Of a stretch of 64,000 nt of DNA, positions 33,332 to 41,488 are shown one piece after another. A program made the translations under genes and the position numbers. The notes below the pieces were generated by a model that worked only from the letters and a program-made list of their open reading frames with translations, had not been told where the DNA came from and searched no databases. The stretch covers positions 4,774,001 to 4,838,000 of the forward strand of contig NZ_CP177354.1 in assembly GCF_046844695.1 (NCBI RefSeq), written 5' to 3'. The DNA is from Pokkaliibacter plantistimulans (lineage in GTDB: Bacteria; Pseudomonadota; Gammaproteobacteria; Pseudomonadales; Balneatricaceae). The first letter of the stretch is position 1. The number at the start of each line of letters is the position of its first letter.

Positions 33332-34945
33332 ATGATGAACAGACGCGATTTTCTCAAAACCGCCAGTGTTGCCAGCCTCCTGTCCCTGCCCGTGTCGTCA
33401 GTGCTCGCCGCCGCCAGCAGCCCGGCGATCAAGACTTTCGGCAAGGCCAAACCCTTCGACCTCGACAGTCTCAAGGAGCAAGCCCGTATTCTGGCCGGTA
33501 ATCCCTATGACGGCACGGTGCCGATGCTGCCAGAACCGCTGGCACGACTGACTCAGGAGCAGGCCACCTCCATCCACTTCCGCCGCAACCGGGCACTCTG
33601 GAACAACGCAGGCACCCGTTTGCGTACCGAGTTTTTCCATCTGTCCCCGTTGTTTCGCAAACCGGTCATGATCTTTGAAGTGGTCAATGGCAAGGCACAG
33701 CAGCTGGCTTATGATCCGGCACTGTTTGATTACGGCATGAGCGGTATCAAGGGCGAAGCACTGCCACAGGATCTGGGCTTTGCGGGCTTCCGCCTCTATC
33801 TGGACAAGGACTGGAGCCGTGATGTGGTCAGCTTCCTCGGTGCCAGTTACTTCCGGGCAGTCGGCAGCGAAATGCAGTACGGCCTGTCAGCGCGCGGTCT
33901 GGCCATCAACACCGCCATGGATCAGCCTGAAGAGTTCCCCGACTTCACCCAGTTCTGGCTGGAGCGCCCGGAGGTCAACAGCAAGCACATCAAGGTGTAC
34001 GCGCTGCTGGACTCCGCCAGCACCACCGGTGCCTATATGTTCGACATCGATGTTGAAAACGTGCTGGTGATGAACGTTGATGTCACCCTCTTCCCACGCA
34101 AGGACATCGCCCGTCTGGGCATGGCTCCCATCACCAGCATGTATATGATCGGTGAGAACGATAAGCGTGCCGACTGGGACTGGCGCCCGGAAATTCACGA
34201 TTCTGACGGTCTGGCCATGCATCGCGGCAACGGCGAATGGGTATGGCGACCGCTGAGCAACCCACGTCACCTGGCTTTCAACGTCTTTACCGATGCCAGC
34301 CCGAAAGGTTTTGGTCTGCTGCAGCGTGATCGCCGCTTCGACCATTATCAGGACCCTGACTTCAACTACGAACTGCGCCCCAACCTGTGGATCGAGCCAA
34401 CCAGCGACTGGGGCACCGGCTCCGTGCAGCTGGTGGAAATCCCCACCGATGACGAAACCTTCGACAACGTGGTGGCCTACTGGAACCCGGACCAGCCAGC
34501 GAAAGCAGGGGTTCCGGTGCACTTCAGCTATCGCATGAGCTGGGGGGCACAGTTGCCAGCAGAGATGGACCGCGCCTGGTGCGTCTCCACCTATACCGGC
34601 TTGGGGGGTGAAATTGGTAAGAAGCGCGCTTATTACAGCAAGCACTTCAGTGTTGATTTTGGCGGTGGCCAACTGCCATCGCTGCCTGATGGCGCTCAGG
34701 TCGATGCCATTATCACCCTGTCCCGTGGCCGTCTGGAGCGTCTCTCGGTACGTCAGCTGCCGCAGATCAAAGGGTTCCGTGCCATGTTTGATGTGGTCCC
34801 GCCCGACGACAGCGAAGATCCGATCACCATTCGTCTGTTCCTCAAGAACGGCGATCAGGCCCTGTCGGAAACCTGGCTCTATCAATGGTCTCCACCCCCC
34901 GCCAGTGAGCGTGATTTGCACAACGCCGGTCACCTGACCACCTGA
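33332..34945 (+). CDS. opgD: Glucan biosynthesis protein D, Tat-exported (OpgD/MdoD)
   Basis: 537 aa. The ATG at 33332 gives a twin-arginine signal, MMNRRDFLKTASVASLLSLP, cut near VLAAASS. The mature chain matches MdoG/MdoD proteins: PFDLDSLKEQARILAGNPY, FRRNRALWNNAGTRLRTEFFH, PRHLAFNVFTDASPKGFGLLQRDRRFDHYQD and NLWIEPTSDWGTGSVQLVEIPT. OpgD acts in the periplasm on osmoregulated periplasmic glucan backbones. It stands alone between two terminators, inserted between the importer genes and iolB. The stop codon lies inside an 8-bp tandem repeat. Confidence 0.9.
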   Translation: MMNRRDFLKTASVASLLSLPVSSVLAAASSPAIKTFGKAKPFDLDSLKEQARILAGNPYDGTVPMLPEPLARLTQEQATSIHFRRNRALWNNAGTRLRTEFFHLSPLFRKPVMIFEVVNGKAQQLAYDPALFDYGMSGIKGEALPQDLGFAGFRLYLDKDWSRDVVSFLGASYFRAVGSEMQYGLSARGLAINTAMDQPEEFPDFTQFWLERPEVNSKHIKVYALLDSASTTGAYMFDIDVENVLVMNVDVTLFPRKDIARLGMAPITSMYMIGENDKRADWDWRPEIHDSDGLAMHRGNGEWVWRPLSNPRHLAFNVFTDASPKGFGLLQRDRRFDHYQDPDFNYELRPNLWIEPTSDWGTGSVQLVEIPTDDETFDNVVAYWNPDQPAKAGVPVHFSYRMSWGAQLPAEMDRAWCVSTYTGLGGEIGKKRAYYSKHFSVDFGGGQLPSLPDGAQVDAIITLSRGRLERLSVRQLPQIKGFRAMFDVVPPDDSEDPITIRLFLKNGDQALSETWLYQWSPPPASERDLHNAGHLTT

Positions 34946-34971
34946 CCACCTGACCACCTGACCACCTGAGC
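34934..34971. repeat. 8-bp tandem repeat CTGACCAC, four full copies plus partial, over the opgD stop
   Basis: Four exact units (34934-34965) and CTGAGC. The opgD TGA is at 34943-34945, in the second unit. Because 8 is not a multiple of 3, copy changes would shift later frames, but the first in-frame stop is reached within two units, so the protein end would not change. Confidence 0.8.
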
Positions 34972-35001
34972 GTATCGGTGCAACAACACCAACGATCTCC
35001 A

Positions 35002-35029
35002 CAGAAGCCAGCAGCCATGCTGGCTTCTG
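35002..35029 (+). terminator. Terminator-like hairpin after opgD
   Basis: Perfect 12-bp stem CAGAAGCCAGCA / TGCTGGCTTCTG with a 4-nt loop (GCCA); the T-run that follows (CGTTTAT) is weak. Confidence 0.65.
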
Positions 35030-35070
35030 CGTTTATAGCGGAGACAAAAACTGTAGCGAGAGGAAAACAA

Positions 35071-35096
35071 ACAGCCCTGCACATGGGCAGGGCTGT
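35071..35096 (-). terminator. Terminator for iolB
   Basis: Perfect 10-bp stem ACAGCCCTGC / GCAGGGCTGT with a 6-nt loop. On the minus strand it is followed by TTTGTTTT, 27 bp after the iolB stop. Confidence 0.75.
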
Positions 35097-35122
35097 CAGG
35101 CAAAGCAGTTACAAAGCCAGGT

Positions 35123-35929
35123 TTACTTAGGCTGCAGAATCCATTCGTGATCAGGATCGTTGTGAAACTTCCAGTCGCGACTGGGGCCAGCCATCACATT
35201 GAGGTAATACAGGTCATAACCATGAGGAGCGCCGACCGGGTGGTAACCACCGGGCACCAGCACCACTTCGTTGTTATGTACCGACAGCGTCTCATCAATG
35301 CTGCGATCATCAGTGTATACACGCTGGAAGGCGAAGCCCTGTGGCGGATTGACCTTATGGTAGTAGGTCTCTTCCAGATAGGACTCCTGTGGCAGATTGT
35401 CGCTGTCGTGCTTGTGGGGAGGATAGCTGGACCAGTGACCATTCGGGGTATACACCTCGGTAATCAGCAGGCTCTCGGCGGGGTTCTCACCCATCAGGAT
35501 ATTGTGAATGTAGCGCTCATTGGTGCCCTGACCACGGTTCATGGCGGGAACGTCCTCAGGTTTGATCAGCCGCACTGGCATAGTGCCTTTGGCGGGGGCC
35601 TTGCAGACGCCAATTTCGATTTCCGTTTCAGCCGTCACCTGATATTCCGCCTGCGCAGGGACGTAGACGGCATAGGGAGGAATGCGCTCGAACACGCTCA
35701 TGCGCTTGCCGATATGCTCAAATACCTGATCCTGTGCCCTGACCGTGGCGATACCACTGATCAGTACCAGACAGACTTCTTCATCACCACTTGCCTGATT
35801 CAGCACCTGTCCGGGCTGCAGCTTGTAGACTTCAAAACCGACGTAGCGCCAGCCAGCCGATTCGGGAGTAATTTTCAGTACACAACCCTGATCATCAGGC
35901 TGCTGAGAACGCACGAGCAAACGGGACAT
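35123..35929 (-). CDS. iolB: 5-deoxy-glucuronate isomerase
   Basis: 268 aa, the normal IolB length. Cupin-like residues are visible in SYPPHKHDSDNLPQESYLEETYYHKVNPPQGF and in HNNEVVLVPGGYHPVGAPHGYDLYYLNVMAGPSRDWKFHNDPDHEW, which provide the metal-binding histidines and glutamate. It converts 5-deoxy-D-glucuronate to 2-deoxy-5-keto-D-gluconate in myo-inositol breakdown. It is the only other recognisable iol gene besides iolG; iolC, iolD and a clear iolA are not in the window. A GGAA-N6-TTCC operator lies 26 bp upstream of its start. Confidence 0.92.
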   Translation of the reverse strand: MSRLLVRSQQPDDQGCVLKITPESAGWRYVGFEVYKLQPGQVLNQASGDEEVCLVLISGIATVRAQDQVFEHIGKRMSVFERIPPYAVYVPAQAEYQVTAETEIEIGVCKAPAKGTMPVRLIKPEDVPAMNRGQGTNERYIHNILMGENPAESLLITEVYTPNGHWSSYPPHKHDSDNLPQESYLEETYYHKVNPPQGFAFQRVYTDDRSIDETLSVHNNEVVLVPGGYHPVGAPHGYDLYYLNVMAGPSRDWKFHNDPDHEWILQPK

Positions 35930-35954
35930 GGCTAACCTCCGGCTAGTTATTTTT

Positions 35955-35968
35955 GGAAAAATTATTCC
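35955..35968. promoter_or_regulatory. Candidate IolR-type operator GGAA-N6-TTCC upstream of iolB
   Basis: TTGGAAAAATTATTCCAT matches the same GGAA-N6-TTCC pattern as the site at 28875-28888, in AT-rich DNA just upstream of iolB. The shared motif supports one inositol regulon. Confidence 0.6.
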
Positions 35969-36181
35969 ATCTATATTTAGTCATAGCAATAAATTTTCCA
36001 AATGCAATTTACAGGTACTTTGACTGTACTTATCAATAAATCAAAGGCCATTGTGTACAACAGCCGCTCAGGGCACAGTCTTCAGCGGCTTCTGGAGGAT
36101 GCCCGTAATACCCGCGGTACATCACATCAGGGAAGAACAGTCAGAAAGCACTCACGATCACCCTCTCAAAGGCACGGCAGC

Positions 36182-36661
36182 ATGATTCAGTATCTGCACA
36201 TTCACACAGCACTGGGTGGCTATATCGCCTGCTCTGAGCAGGACCAACTGCACGGGCTCTACCGACTTGAGCAGAAATACTTCCCCGTTGCATTTGCGCA
36301 CTGGCAGGAAGACATCAATGCCCCGCTGCTACAGGAAACCGCCCGCCAGCTACGGGCCTATCTGGACGGTCGGCTGCGTCAGTTTGAGCTGCCGCTGCAA
36401 CAACGGGGCACGCCCTTCCAGCAGCGGGTATGGTCAGCACTGCAGCACATCGGCTATGGCGAAACACTGAGCTATCGTGAGCTGGCAGAACGCTTGGGCC
36501 AGCCCTCGGCAATACGTGCCGTTGCCAGTGCCAATGGCCGCAACCCCTGGTCCATTGTGGTGCCCTGTCATCGTGTCATCGGCAGTGACGGCAGCCTGAC
36601 GGGGTATGCAGGCGGCGTAGACTGCAAACGCAGGCTGCTGCAGCTGGAAGCAAACTCCTGA
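36182..36661 (+). CDS. ogt: Methylated-DNA--protein-cysteine methyltransferase
   Basis: 159 aa. The C-terminal domain has the active-site motif PCHRVIGSDGSLTGYAGG with the acceptor cysteine, preceded by GTPFQQRVWSALQHIGYGETLSYRELAERLGQPSAIRAVASANGRNP, the helix-turn-helix and Asn hinge. It removes O6-alkyl groups from guanine by suicidal transfer to the cysteine. The ATG at 36182 matches the normal family start; the 60 upstream in-frame codons are not similar to anything known. The ribosome site is weak. Single gene. Confidence 0.9.
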   Translation: MIQYLHIHTALGGYIACSEQDQLHGLYRLEQKYFPVAFAHWQEDINAPLLQETARQLRAYLDGRLRQFELPLQQRGTPFQQRVWSALQHIGYGETLSYRELAERLGQPSAIRAVASANGRNPWSIVVPCHRVIGSDGSLTGYAGGVDCKRRLLQLEANS

Positions 36662-37272
36662 TGTTCTTCAGCAAGGTGAAATAAACACATCTGTGACAAG
36701 CTGTTACCTTAAGGAACACCTTGCCCAGCACTGCTCATGCATCTTTTTCGGCTGCGCGTTTGCGGCAGATTCTGCCGCTGTCGTGCACCATGTTGGACAA
36801 CACAGACGGAACCCCCTTCCTTTGCCCTCCCCGTCCTTGTGCACTTTTCTCCCACACTTCCCCTGTCATGCTGATCGGTCGCCTTACTCGCACTGGCAAG
36901 AGTTTTGCTTGAACAAGATTTATTAGCACACCTTTGATGCATCAACCCGCTCCTTGCGAGTGCAGCTGACCGTAAACGGGCATCGCAGGCTGTGTCCTTC
37001 TTTCAGGGAAATAACTGACGCGCAACTGGCAGTACACGTCAGGAAAAACCCGATCTTTGCGCTAACGCAAAGGTTCAATCTGCCAACTGGCTAAACTTGC
37101 TGCCAGATTCAATCGTAAAGGCGCTATAGCATGACTCATTCCTGCTCCGCAGCTGATTCCACTGCTATAACGGAATACTGTAGTGATGAGCCAGCCAGAG
37201 TCGGCACGACTCACGGCATTGATGCCCAGCGCTCCCATCCAGGCATTTTGATCTGAAAGGTTTCTGGTTCTT
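36662..37272. other. Gene-free region between ogt and the chemoreceptor gene
   Basis: About 610 bp. Small open frames here have no convincing start or composition. No repeat, clear terminator or promoter could be supported. Confidence 0.4.
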
Positions 37273-39288
37273 ATGGTGTTACTACGACCGCTTATTCACC
37301 TGATGAACCGCATCTCCTATGCGGCAAAGTTCATTCTGGTCAGCTTGCTGTTCTTTACCCTGATCGCCGTACTCGCCGTACTGGTGATCAACAACTACAG
37401 CGCCAAGATTGCCGACACCTCGGAAGAGCTGGCGGGCATTGATCAGCTACAACAGCAGTTCACCCTCTATGAAGAGCTGGCGCACGTGCGTGATGTGCGC
37501 ACTGCATTCCGTTCATTCACTAACAAACGCCTGACCGAATTGCTGGATCAGGAAACCCAGAAAGCCAAAGATATGATCGCAGGCTTCGACAGCACCTCAC
37601 TGCAGCGCTTCCCCAAGTCGGCTGAACAGTTTCAGGAAGTCATGAAGGCCCATGACGAACGTCAGAGCGATCTCAGCGAATCCAAGGATGCCCTCAACGA
37701 GCTGTTTTCCGTCGAATCGCTGCCGCTGCAGAAGCAGCTGGCGGTACTGAATACCCTGGCCTGGGAAAGCGGCCTCAGCCGTGACAGTGACGAATTCACC
37801 GCGCTGGGCGTCAGCTATCTGGTACGCAGCCTGCCCACGCTGCTGGAATCGCTGTCGGCATTGCGTGCCTACGGCCTGGAAATAACCAGCGAGCGCTATC
37901 TGGGTAACGTCAACAAGGATCTGCTCAACGTCGCCCTGTTCCAGCTCAATGCCAACTACGTGGCTTATCAGGCGGCCAGCCAGCCGCTGCTCGATCAGGG
38001 CAGCAGCGATGTCAAGAATGGTCTGCAGGAATCCAATGATCACTACCAGACGCTGGTCAAACTGGTCACCGATGAGATTCTCACTGCCTCACGCATCAAG
38101 CTGAAAGCCGATGAGTTCGATCAGAACTTTACCGGCCTGCAGCAGCAGCTGATCAGCAACAGCAATGCGCTGTTCACTCAGCTGCAGGGCCAGCTGGCAA
38201 ACCGCCTGCAGGCCGAAACCCTGCGTCGCAATATCGTGATGGGGGGTATTGGCATCGTGGTGCTGCTGGCACTGGGTATGTATCTGGCCTTCTACAGCTC
38301 GGTAAAAATCGCTGTGGGCAGCATGCTGAAAGCGGTGACCAGCGTTGCTCAGGGTGATCTGACCGTCACCGTGCAGCTCAGTCAGAAGGATGAGATGGGC
38401 CGTCTGTCGGATGCGTTCAACCAGATGATCGATCGGGTGCGAGACCTGATCCAGACCAGCATGAACAGCTCCACTGCAGTAGCACAGCAATCCGAGTACA
38501 TGCAGGAAACGTCCAGACACGCCAAGCATGTGATTGATCAGCAGCGCGAAGATATCCACTCCATCAGTGAAGCCATCGGCCAGGTCTCCGATGCCGCCCA
38601 TCAGGTGTCCGAGCACGCCCATCATGCCGCCGAAGCCGCTTCCGGTGCCCATGGCAATGCCAACAGTGGCCAGCGCCAGCTGAGCGATGCCCTGCATGCA
38701 ATCCAGACGCTGGCCGAACACATCCGTGAGTCGGCTACGCTGACCACCAAGGTCAGCGCCGCCAGCGGCAATATCAGTCAGGTACTGGACGTGATCAAAA
38801 GCATTGCCGAGCAGACCAACCTGCTGGCACTGAACGCCGCCATCGAGGCTGCCCGTGCGGGTGAACAGGGCCGTGGTTTTGCGGTGGTCGCCGATGAAGT
38901 GCGCCTGCTGGCGCAGCGTACGCAGGGCAGCACCGCGGAAATTGAAGGCATGATCCGTGAGCTGCAGCAAGGTGTGAAAGTGGCCGTCACCTTTATGGAA
39001 GACAGCCAGAAACAGGCCGAGCAGACCGTGCAGCAATCCCAGCAGGTAGGTACCACGCTGGAAGCCATCACTGAAGCGGTATCGCAGATCATGGCGATGA
39101 ACCATCAGATTGCCACGGCTGCGGAAGAACAGACCAACGTCGCGGAAGAAGTCACCGGCCGTATCCGCTCGGTCAGCCAGGGCAGTGAGCAGGCCGCACA
39201 GGCCGGGCAAGCCACCTCCGCCGCCAGCGAACAGCTGACCCAACTCACCCAGCAACTGAACAGCGCCATCAGCAGCTTCCGCGTCTGA
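37273..39288 (+). CDS. Methyl-accepting chemotaxis protein
   Basis: 671-aa transmembrane chemoreceptor. Helix 1 is at about 20-40 (FILVSLLFFTLIAVLAVLVIN), then a ~280-residue periplasmic helical sensor, helix 2 at about 321-342 (IVMGGIGIVVLLALGMYLAFYS), a HAMP domain (about 343-395) and the signalling coiled coil. Its hairpin tip reads IAEQTNLLALNAAIEAARAGEQGRGFAVVADEVRLLAQRT. The sensor belongs to no small ligand family I can name; it is long and helical. A terminator follows. Single gene, so it probably signals to a chemotaxis cluster elsewhere. Confidence 0.9.
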   Translation: MVLLRPLIHLMNRISYAAKFILVSLLFFTLIAVLAVLVINNYSAKIADTSEELAGIDQLQQQFTLYEELAHVRDVRTAFRSFTNKRLTELLDQETQKAKDMIAGFDSTSLQRFPKSAEQFQEVMKAHDERQSDLSESKDALNELFSVESLPLQKQLAVLNTLAWESGLSRDSDEFTALGVSYLVRSLPTLLESLSALRAYGLEITSERYLGNVNKDLLNVALFQLNANYVAYQAASQPLLDQGSSDVKNGLQESNDHYQTLVKLVTDEILTASRIKLKADEFDQNFTGLQQQLISNSNALFTQLQGQLANRLQAETLRRNIVMGGIGIVVLLALGMYLAFYSSVKIAVGSMLKAVTSVAQGDLTVTVQLSQKDEMGRLSDAFNQMIDRVRDLIQTSMNSSTAVAQQSEYMQETSRHAKHVIDQQREDIHSISEAIGQVSDAAHQVSEHAHHAAEAASGAHGNANSGQRQLSDALHAIQTLAEHIRESATLTTKVSAASGNISQVLDVIKSIAEQTNLLALNAAIEAARAGEQGRGFAVVADEVRLLAQRTQGSTAEIEGMIRELQQGVKVAVTFMEDSQKQAEQTVQQSQQVGTTLEAITEAVSQIMAMNHQIATAAEEQTNVAEEVTGRIRSVSQGSEQAAQAGQATSAASEQLTQLTQQLNSAISSFRV

Positions 39289-39336
39289 CAGAGCATTCCT
39301 GCCAGACGCTCCTCGCTGATCCGCCCCTTACCCGTT

Positions 39337-39372
39337 AACCCTTCGCAGCCGCACTGCTGCGAAGGGTTCTTT
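39337..39372 (+). terminator. Terminator after the chemoreceptor gene
   Basis: Perfect 13-bp stem AACCCTTCGCAGC / GCTGCGAAGGGTT (39337-39349 and 39356-39368) with a 6-nt loop, followed by CTTT. Confidence 0.8.
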
Positions 39373-39948
39373 GCTCTGCACAGCGCCTCGTCTTTTTGTG
39401 TTACCCAGCCCAAGGCATTAAGCCGCAACGATCAGTCTGTCCGGCAGAATACCGCCGCGGAAATCGCCTTGTTATTCCCCTTCTGCACTCTGATGGGTGA
39501 TCGCCAACCGGTGTATTAGTGCAATTTGCGCTATAGCGGAGCCGAGGATGGAGCCGCCATAAGCACCATCCCTCAACAACTTCTGGCAACCCTAGCTGAC
39601 GGACTGGGATTGTGGAGTATTGGAAAAACCGATAAGAACACTGGATTTGTATCCGTTACCCAGATGAGTTCGGATGGGAGTTCAGATAATATCCCAACGG
39701 CACTTGCTTGCTGAAATAACTAACACAATCAAATTATCTGATCCTTGATAAATCTGGAGGAAGGTATACCTTTTGAGAGGCTGATTTATAAAAACAGCAC
39801 CTTTTAGTATTCAGTGTAGTGATGGCTAAATTTTCCATAAAAATAAAACATCCATATATTTTTGGTTTTAAGCTGGGTCTACGGTAAAGGTATACCTTTT
39901 AACAATTACCATGAGGTCATTCCCCTCAGCAGACTATTAAGTGAGAAT
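39373..39948. other. Gene-free, AT-rich region with two copies of a GGTATACC palindrome
   Basis: No gene seen. AAGGTATACCTT (39761-39772) and AAAGGTATACCTTT (39888-39901) are perfect palindromes of 12 and 14 bp about 127 bp apart, both followed by a further T. GC content falls sharply from here to about 41390. Confidence 0.55.
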
Positions 39949-40368
39949 ATGCATCGTATATATACATTTATTTTGGCGAGTACATTTTGTCTGAATGCGG
40001 AGGCATTTGAACAGAACGTAACTTGTTTGAATGACATTTCCGTCAAAGTCTTTTCAAAAGACAAAACAAGAACTTTCTCGTTCTTCGAGACATTCAATTT
40101 GAGTAATGAAAAAACGATTGTCGCAGGAACCTTAAAAGTCACAAACCCTAGCGAAACACCAAAGAAGTTTTCCACAAAAATGCTTGAGGCAAAATTTAAT
40201 GATGCAGAATCAAGTAGAAGCTATGTTAAGGGTGTAGGAAGTTACGTGCTGGATTTTGAAGGTGGTCAGGAAATAGCCCCAAACTCAACTCAAGAAATAA
40301 ACGTAGTCTGGTATCCAAATTTGAAAGCAGGTATTAAATTAAATAGCGCAGTATTCACTTGTTCTTAA
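39949..40368 (+). CDS. Small secreted protein of unknown function
   Basis: 139 aa from the ATG at 39949; the 29 codons upstream in frame include no better start. A signal peptide (MHRIYTFILASTFCLNAEA) is followed by a beta-rich mature domain (KTIVAGTLKVTNPSETPKKFSTKMLEAKF, EINVVWYPNLKAGIKLNSAVFTCS) with one Cys near each end that could form a disulfide. The pattern resembles an immunoglobulin-like fold, but I do not recognise the family. Codon use is AT-rich compared with the neighbours, suggesting transfer. Confidence 0.6.
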   Translation: MHRIYTFILASTFCLNAEAFEQNVTCLNDISVKVFSKDKTRTFSFFETFNLSNEKTIVAGTLKVTNPSETPKKFSTKMLEAKFNDAESSRSYVKGVGSYVLDFEGGQEIAPNSTQEINVVWYPNLKAGIKLNSAVFTCS

Positions 40369-40424
40369 AGAAGAAACGACGTAACAAGACATTAGTCATA
40401 CCTCGCTGTAAATGGAGAAAATAA

Positions 40425-40793
40425 ATGGATGAATACTCAGCTCTAGTTCAGCGTCAGTTAGATGCATACAACAACAAGGATATTGATGCCTGGCTCAACA
40501 CCTATGCCAAGGACGCAAAGCAGTTTAGTTTACAAGGTGAATGTCTGGCCACAGGGCATGAAGAGATGCGGCAGCGAATGGTTATTCGGTTTAAAGAGCC
40601 AGACTTACATGCTCATCTTCTAAATCGGATAGTCATGGAGAATGTTGTAGTAGACCACGAAGTCGTTACCAGAAACTTTCCAGAAGGCAAAGGCGAAATG
40701 GAAATGCTCTGTGTGTATCAAATCGAAAATGGCTTAATAAGCACCGCTTCTTTCTCTTTAGGCCAACCAAAGCTGCATGATTCAAATTCCTAA
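40425..40793 (+). CDS. SnoaL/NTF2-like protein
   Basis: 122 aa, cone-shaped alpha+beta NTF2 fold: a helix LVQRQLDAYNNKDIDAWLNTYAKDAKQF, the loop GHEEMRQRMVIRF, and strands HLLNRIVMENVVVDHEVVTRNF and EMLCVYQIENGLISTASFSLG. Such proteins include ketosteroid isomerase-like and polyketide cyclase-like enzymes, but many have no known substrate. A GGAG site lies 10 bp before the ATG. Low GC like its neighbours. The stop codon falls in a 15-bp tandem duplication. Confidence 0.75.
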   Translation: MDEYSALVQRQLDAYNNKDIDAWLNTYAKDAKQFSLQGECLATGHEEMRQRMVIRFKEPDLHAHLLNRIVMENVVVDHEVVTRNFPEGKGEMEMLCVYQIENGLISTASFSLGQPKLHDSNS

Positions 40794-40818
40794 TAAACTC
40801 TTTCCTAATAAACTCTTT
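40789..40818. repeat. 15-bp perfect tandem duplication at the NTF2-like gene stop
   Basis: CCTAATAAACTCTTT occurs twice in a row. The stop TAA is the bases 3-5 of the first unit. Confidence 0.85.
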
Positions 40819-40877
40819 AAGAAGGACAGCAAAAACGATCATAATCGAAAAGGTTTGAGCATCAGGAGTAACATTCC

Positions 40878-41194
40878 ATGCATCAAAAATTAGCCTGCGT
40901 CCAAGCCATTGCGTTCTGGATTGGCTTGGCTTTCGGTATATCACTAACTGCCGCTTTGATTGTGCTACCTCAAACCAAGCCACCAATATTCCATCTTTTG
41001 CTTTACCCTGTGCAATGTTATTGCCATTTATTATTGGAATAATTTTCATTATTACCGCAGCGCTTTTAGTTAGAGCAGTAAATAAATCTCCAATAATCTG
41101 GGGGATAGCCCCTACCATTTTAGGTGCAATCAGTTTCATTCTGGCTTATTCAATGCTTTCCACTACGGCTCAGAATTTCTCAACAACCTCTTAA
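40878..41194 (+). pseudogene. Small membrane protein gene, probably frameshifted
   Basis: From the ATG at 40878 (AGGAG about 11 bp upstream) one frame gives MHQKLACVQAIAFWIGLAFG, then SLTAALIVLPQTKPP, and stops at 41040-41042. A second frame is open across the same point and continues PSFALPCAMLLPFIIGIIF to a TAA at 41192, with two more hydrophobic segments (IIGIIFIITAALLV and IAPTILGAISFILAYSML). Joining them near 40978 would give a protein of about 104 aa with three helices. No slippery heptamer is visible at the junction, so decay or a sequencing error is more likely than programmed frameshifting. Function unknown. Confidence 0.5.
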
Positions 41195-41488
41195 CAAAAA
41201 GTTCGCTACACTCACAGGGACTGGCTAAAGTCCACTTCTTAAGCAAAGTTATGTATCCGACTAGCTAAAGATGTTGCTTTAAGGAAAGGAATACAAATGG
41301 AGTTAACGACAAAGAAAAATGCCGATGATGCGATTCTCCATATTTAAAAATTAATAAAGTCAGACAACGGAACTCTGTACGGCGTGTGCTGTGGAACCAG
41401 TATTTAGTAAGAAACCGCTGGCGCGTAGCCCCAGCGGTTTAAGGTGTAGCTTGATCAGGCATATCTTCACCCGATACAGGACGCGACC
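41195..41488. other. Gene-poor tail of the AT-rich patch
   Basis: Holds only a 16-codon open frame after an AAGGAAAGG site (ATG at 41297), which looks like a truncated gene start, and the terminator at 41412-41440. Confidence 0.4.
41412..41440 (-). terminator. Terminator at the 3' end of the oxidative sugar operon
   Basis: AAACCGCTGG / CCAGCGGTTT, a perfect 10-bp stem with a 9-nt loop. It is A-rich on one side and T-rich on the other, so it can act in both directions; it lies 49 bp after the ALDH stop. Confidence 0.75.

Noticed and set aside
34931..34971. Phase-variable coding repeat in opgD
   Set aside because: The in-frame stop occurs within the first two units whatever the copy number, so translation would not switch.
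36693..36945. Short frames on both strands between ogt and the chemoreceptor gene
   Set aside because: Overlapping on both strands, odd composition, no credible start signal.
39724..41390. Integron gene-cassette array (attC sites) in the AT-rich patch
   Set aside because: Sequence after the membrane gene (TTAACAAAAAGTTCG ... AAAGTTATG) is vaguely attC-like, but core sites do not match, no such site separates the other genes and no integrase is present.
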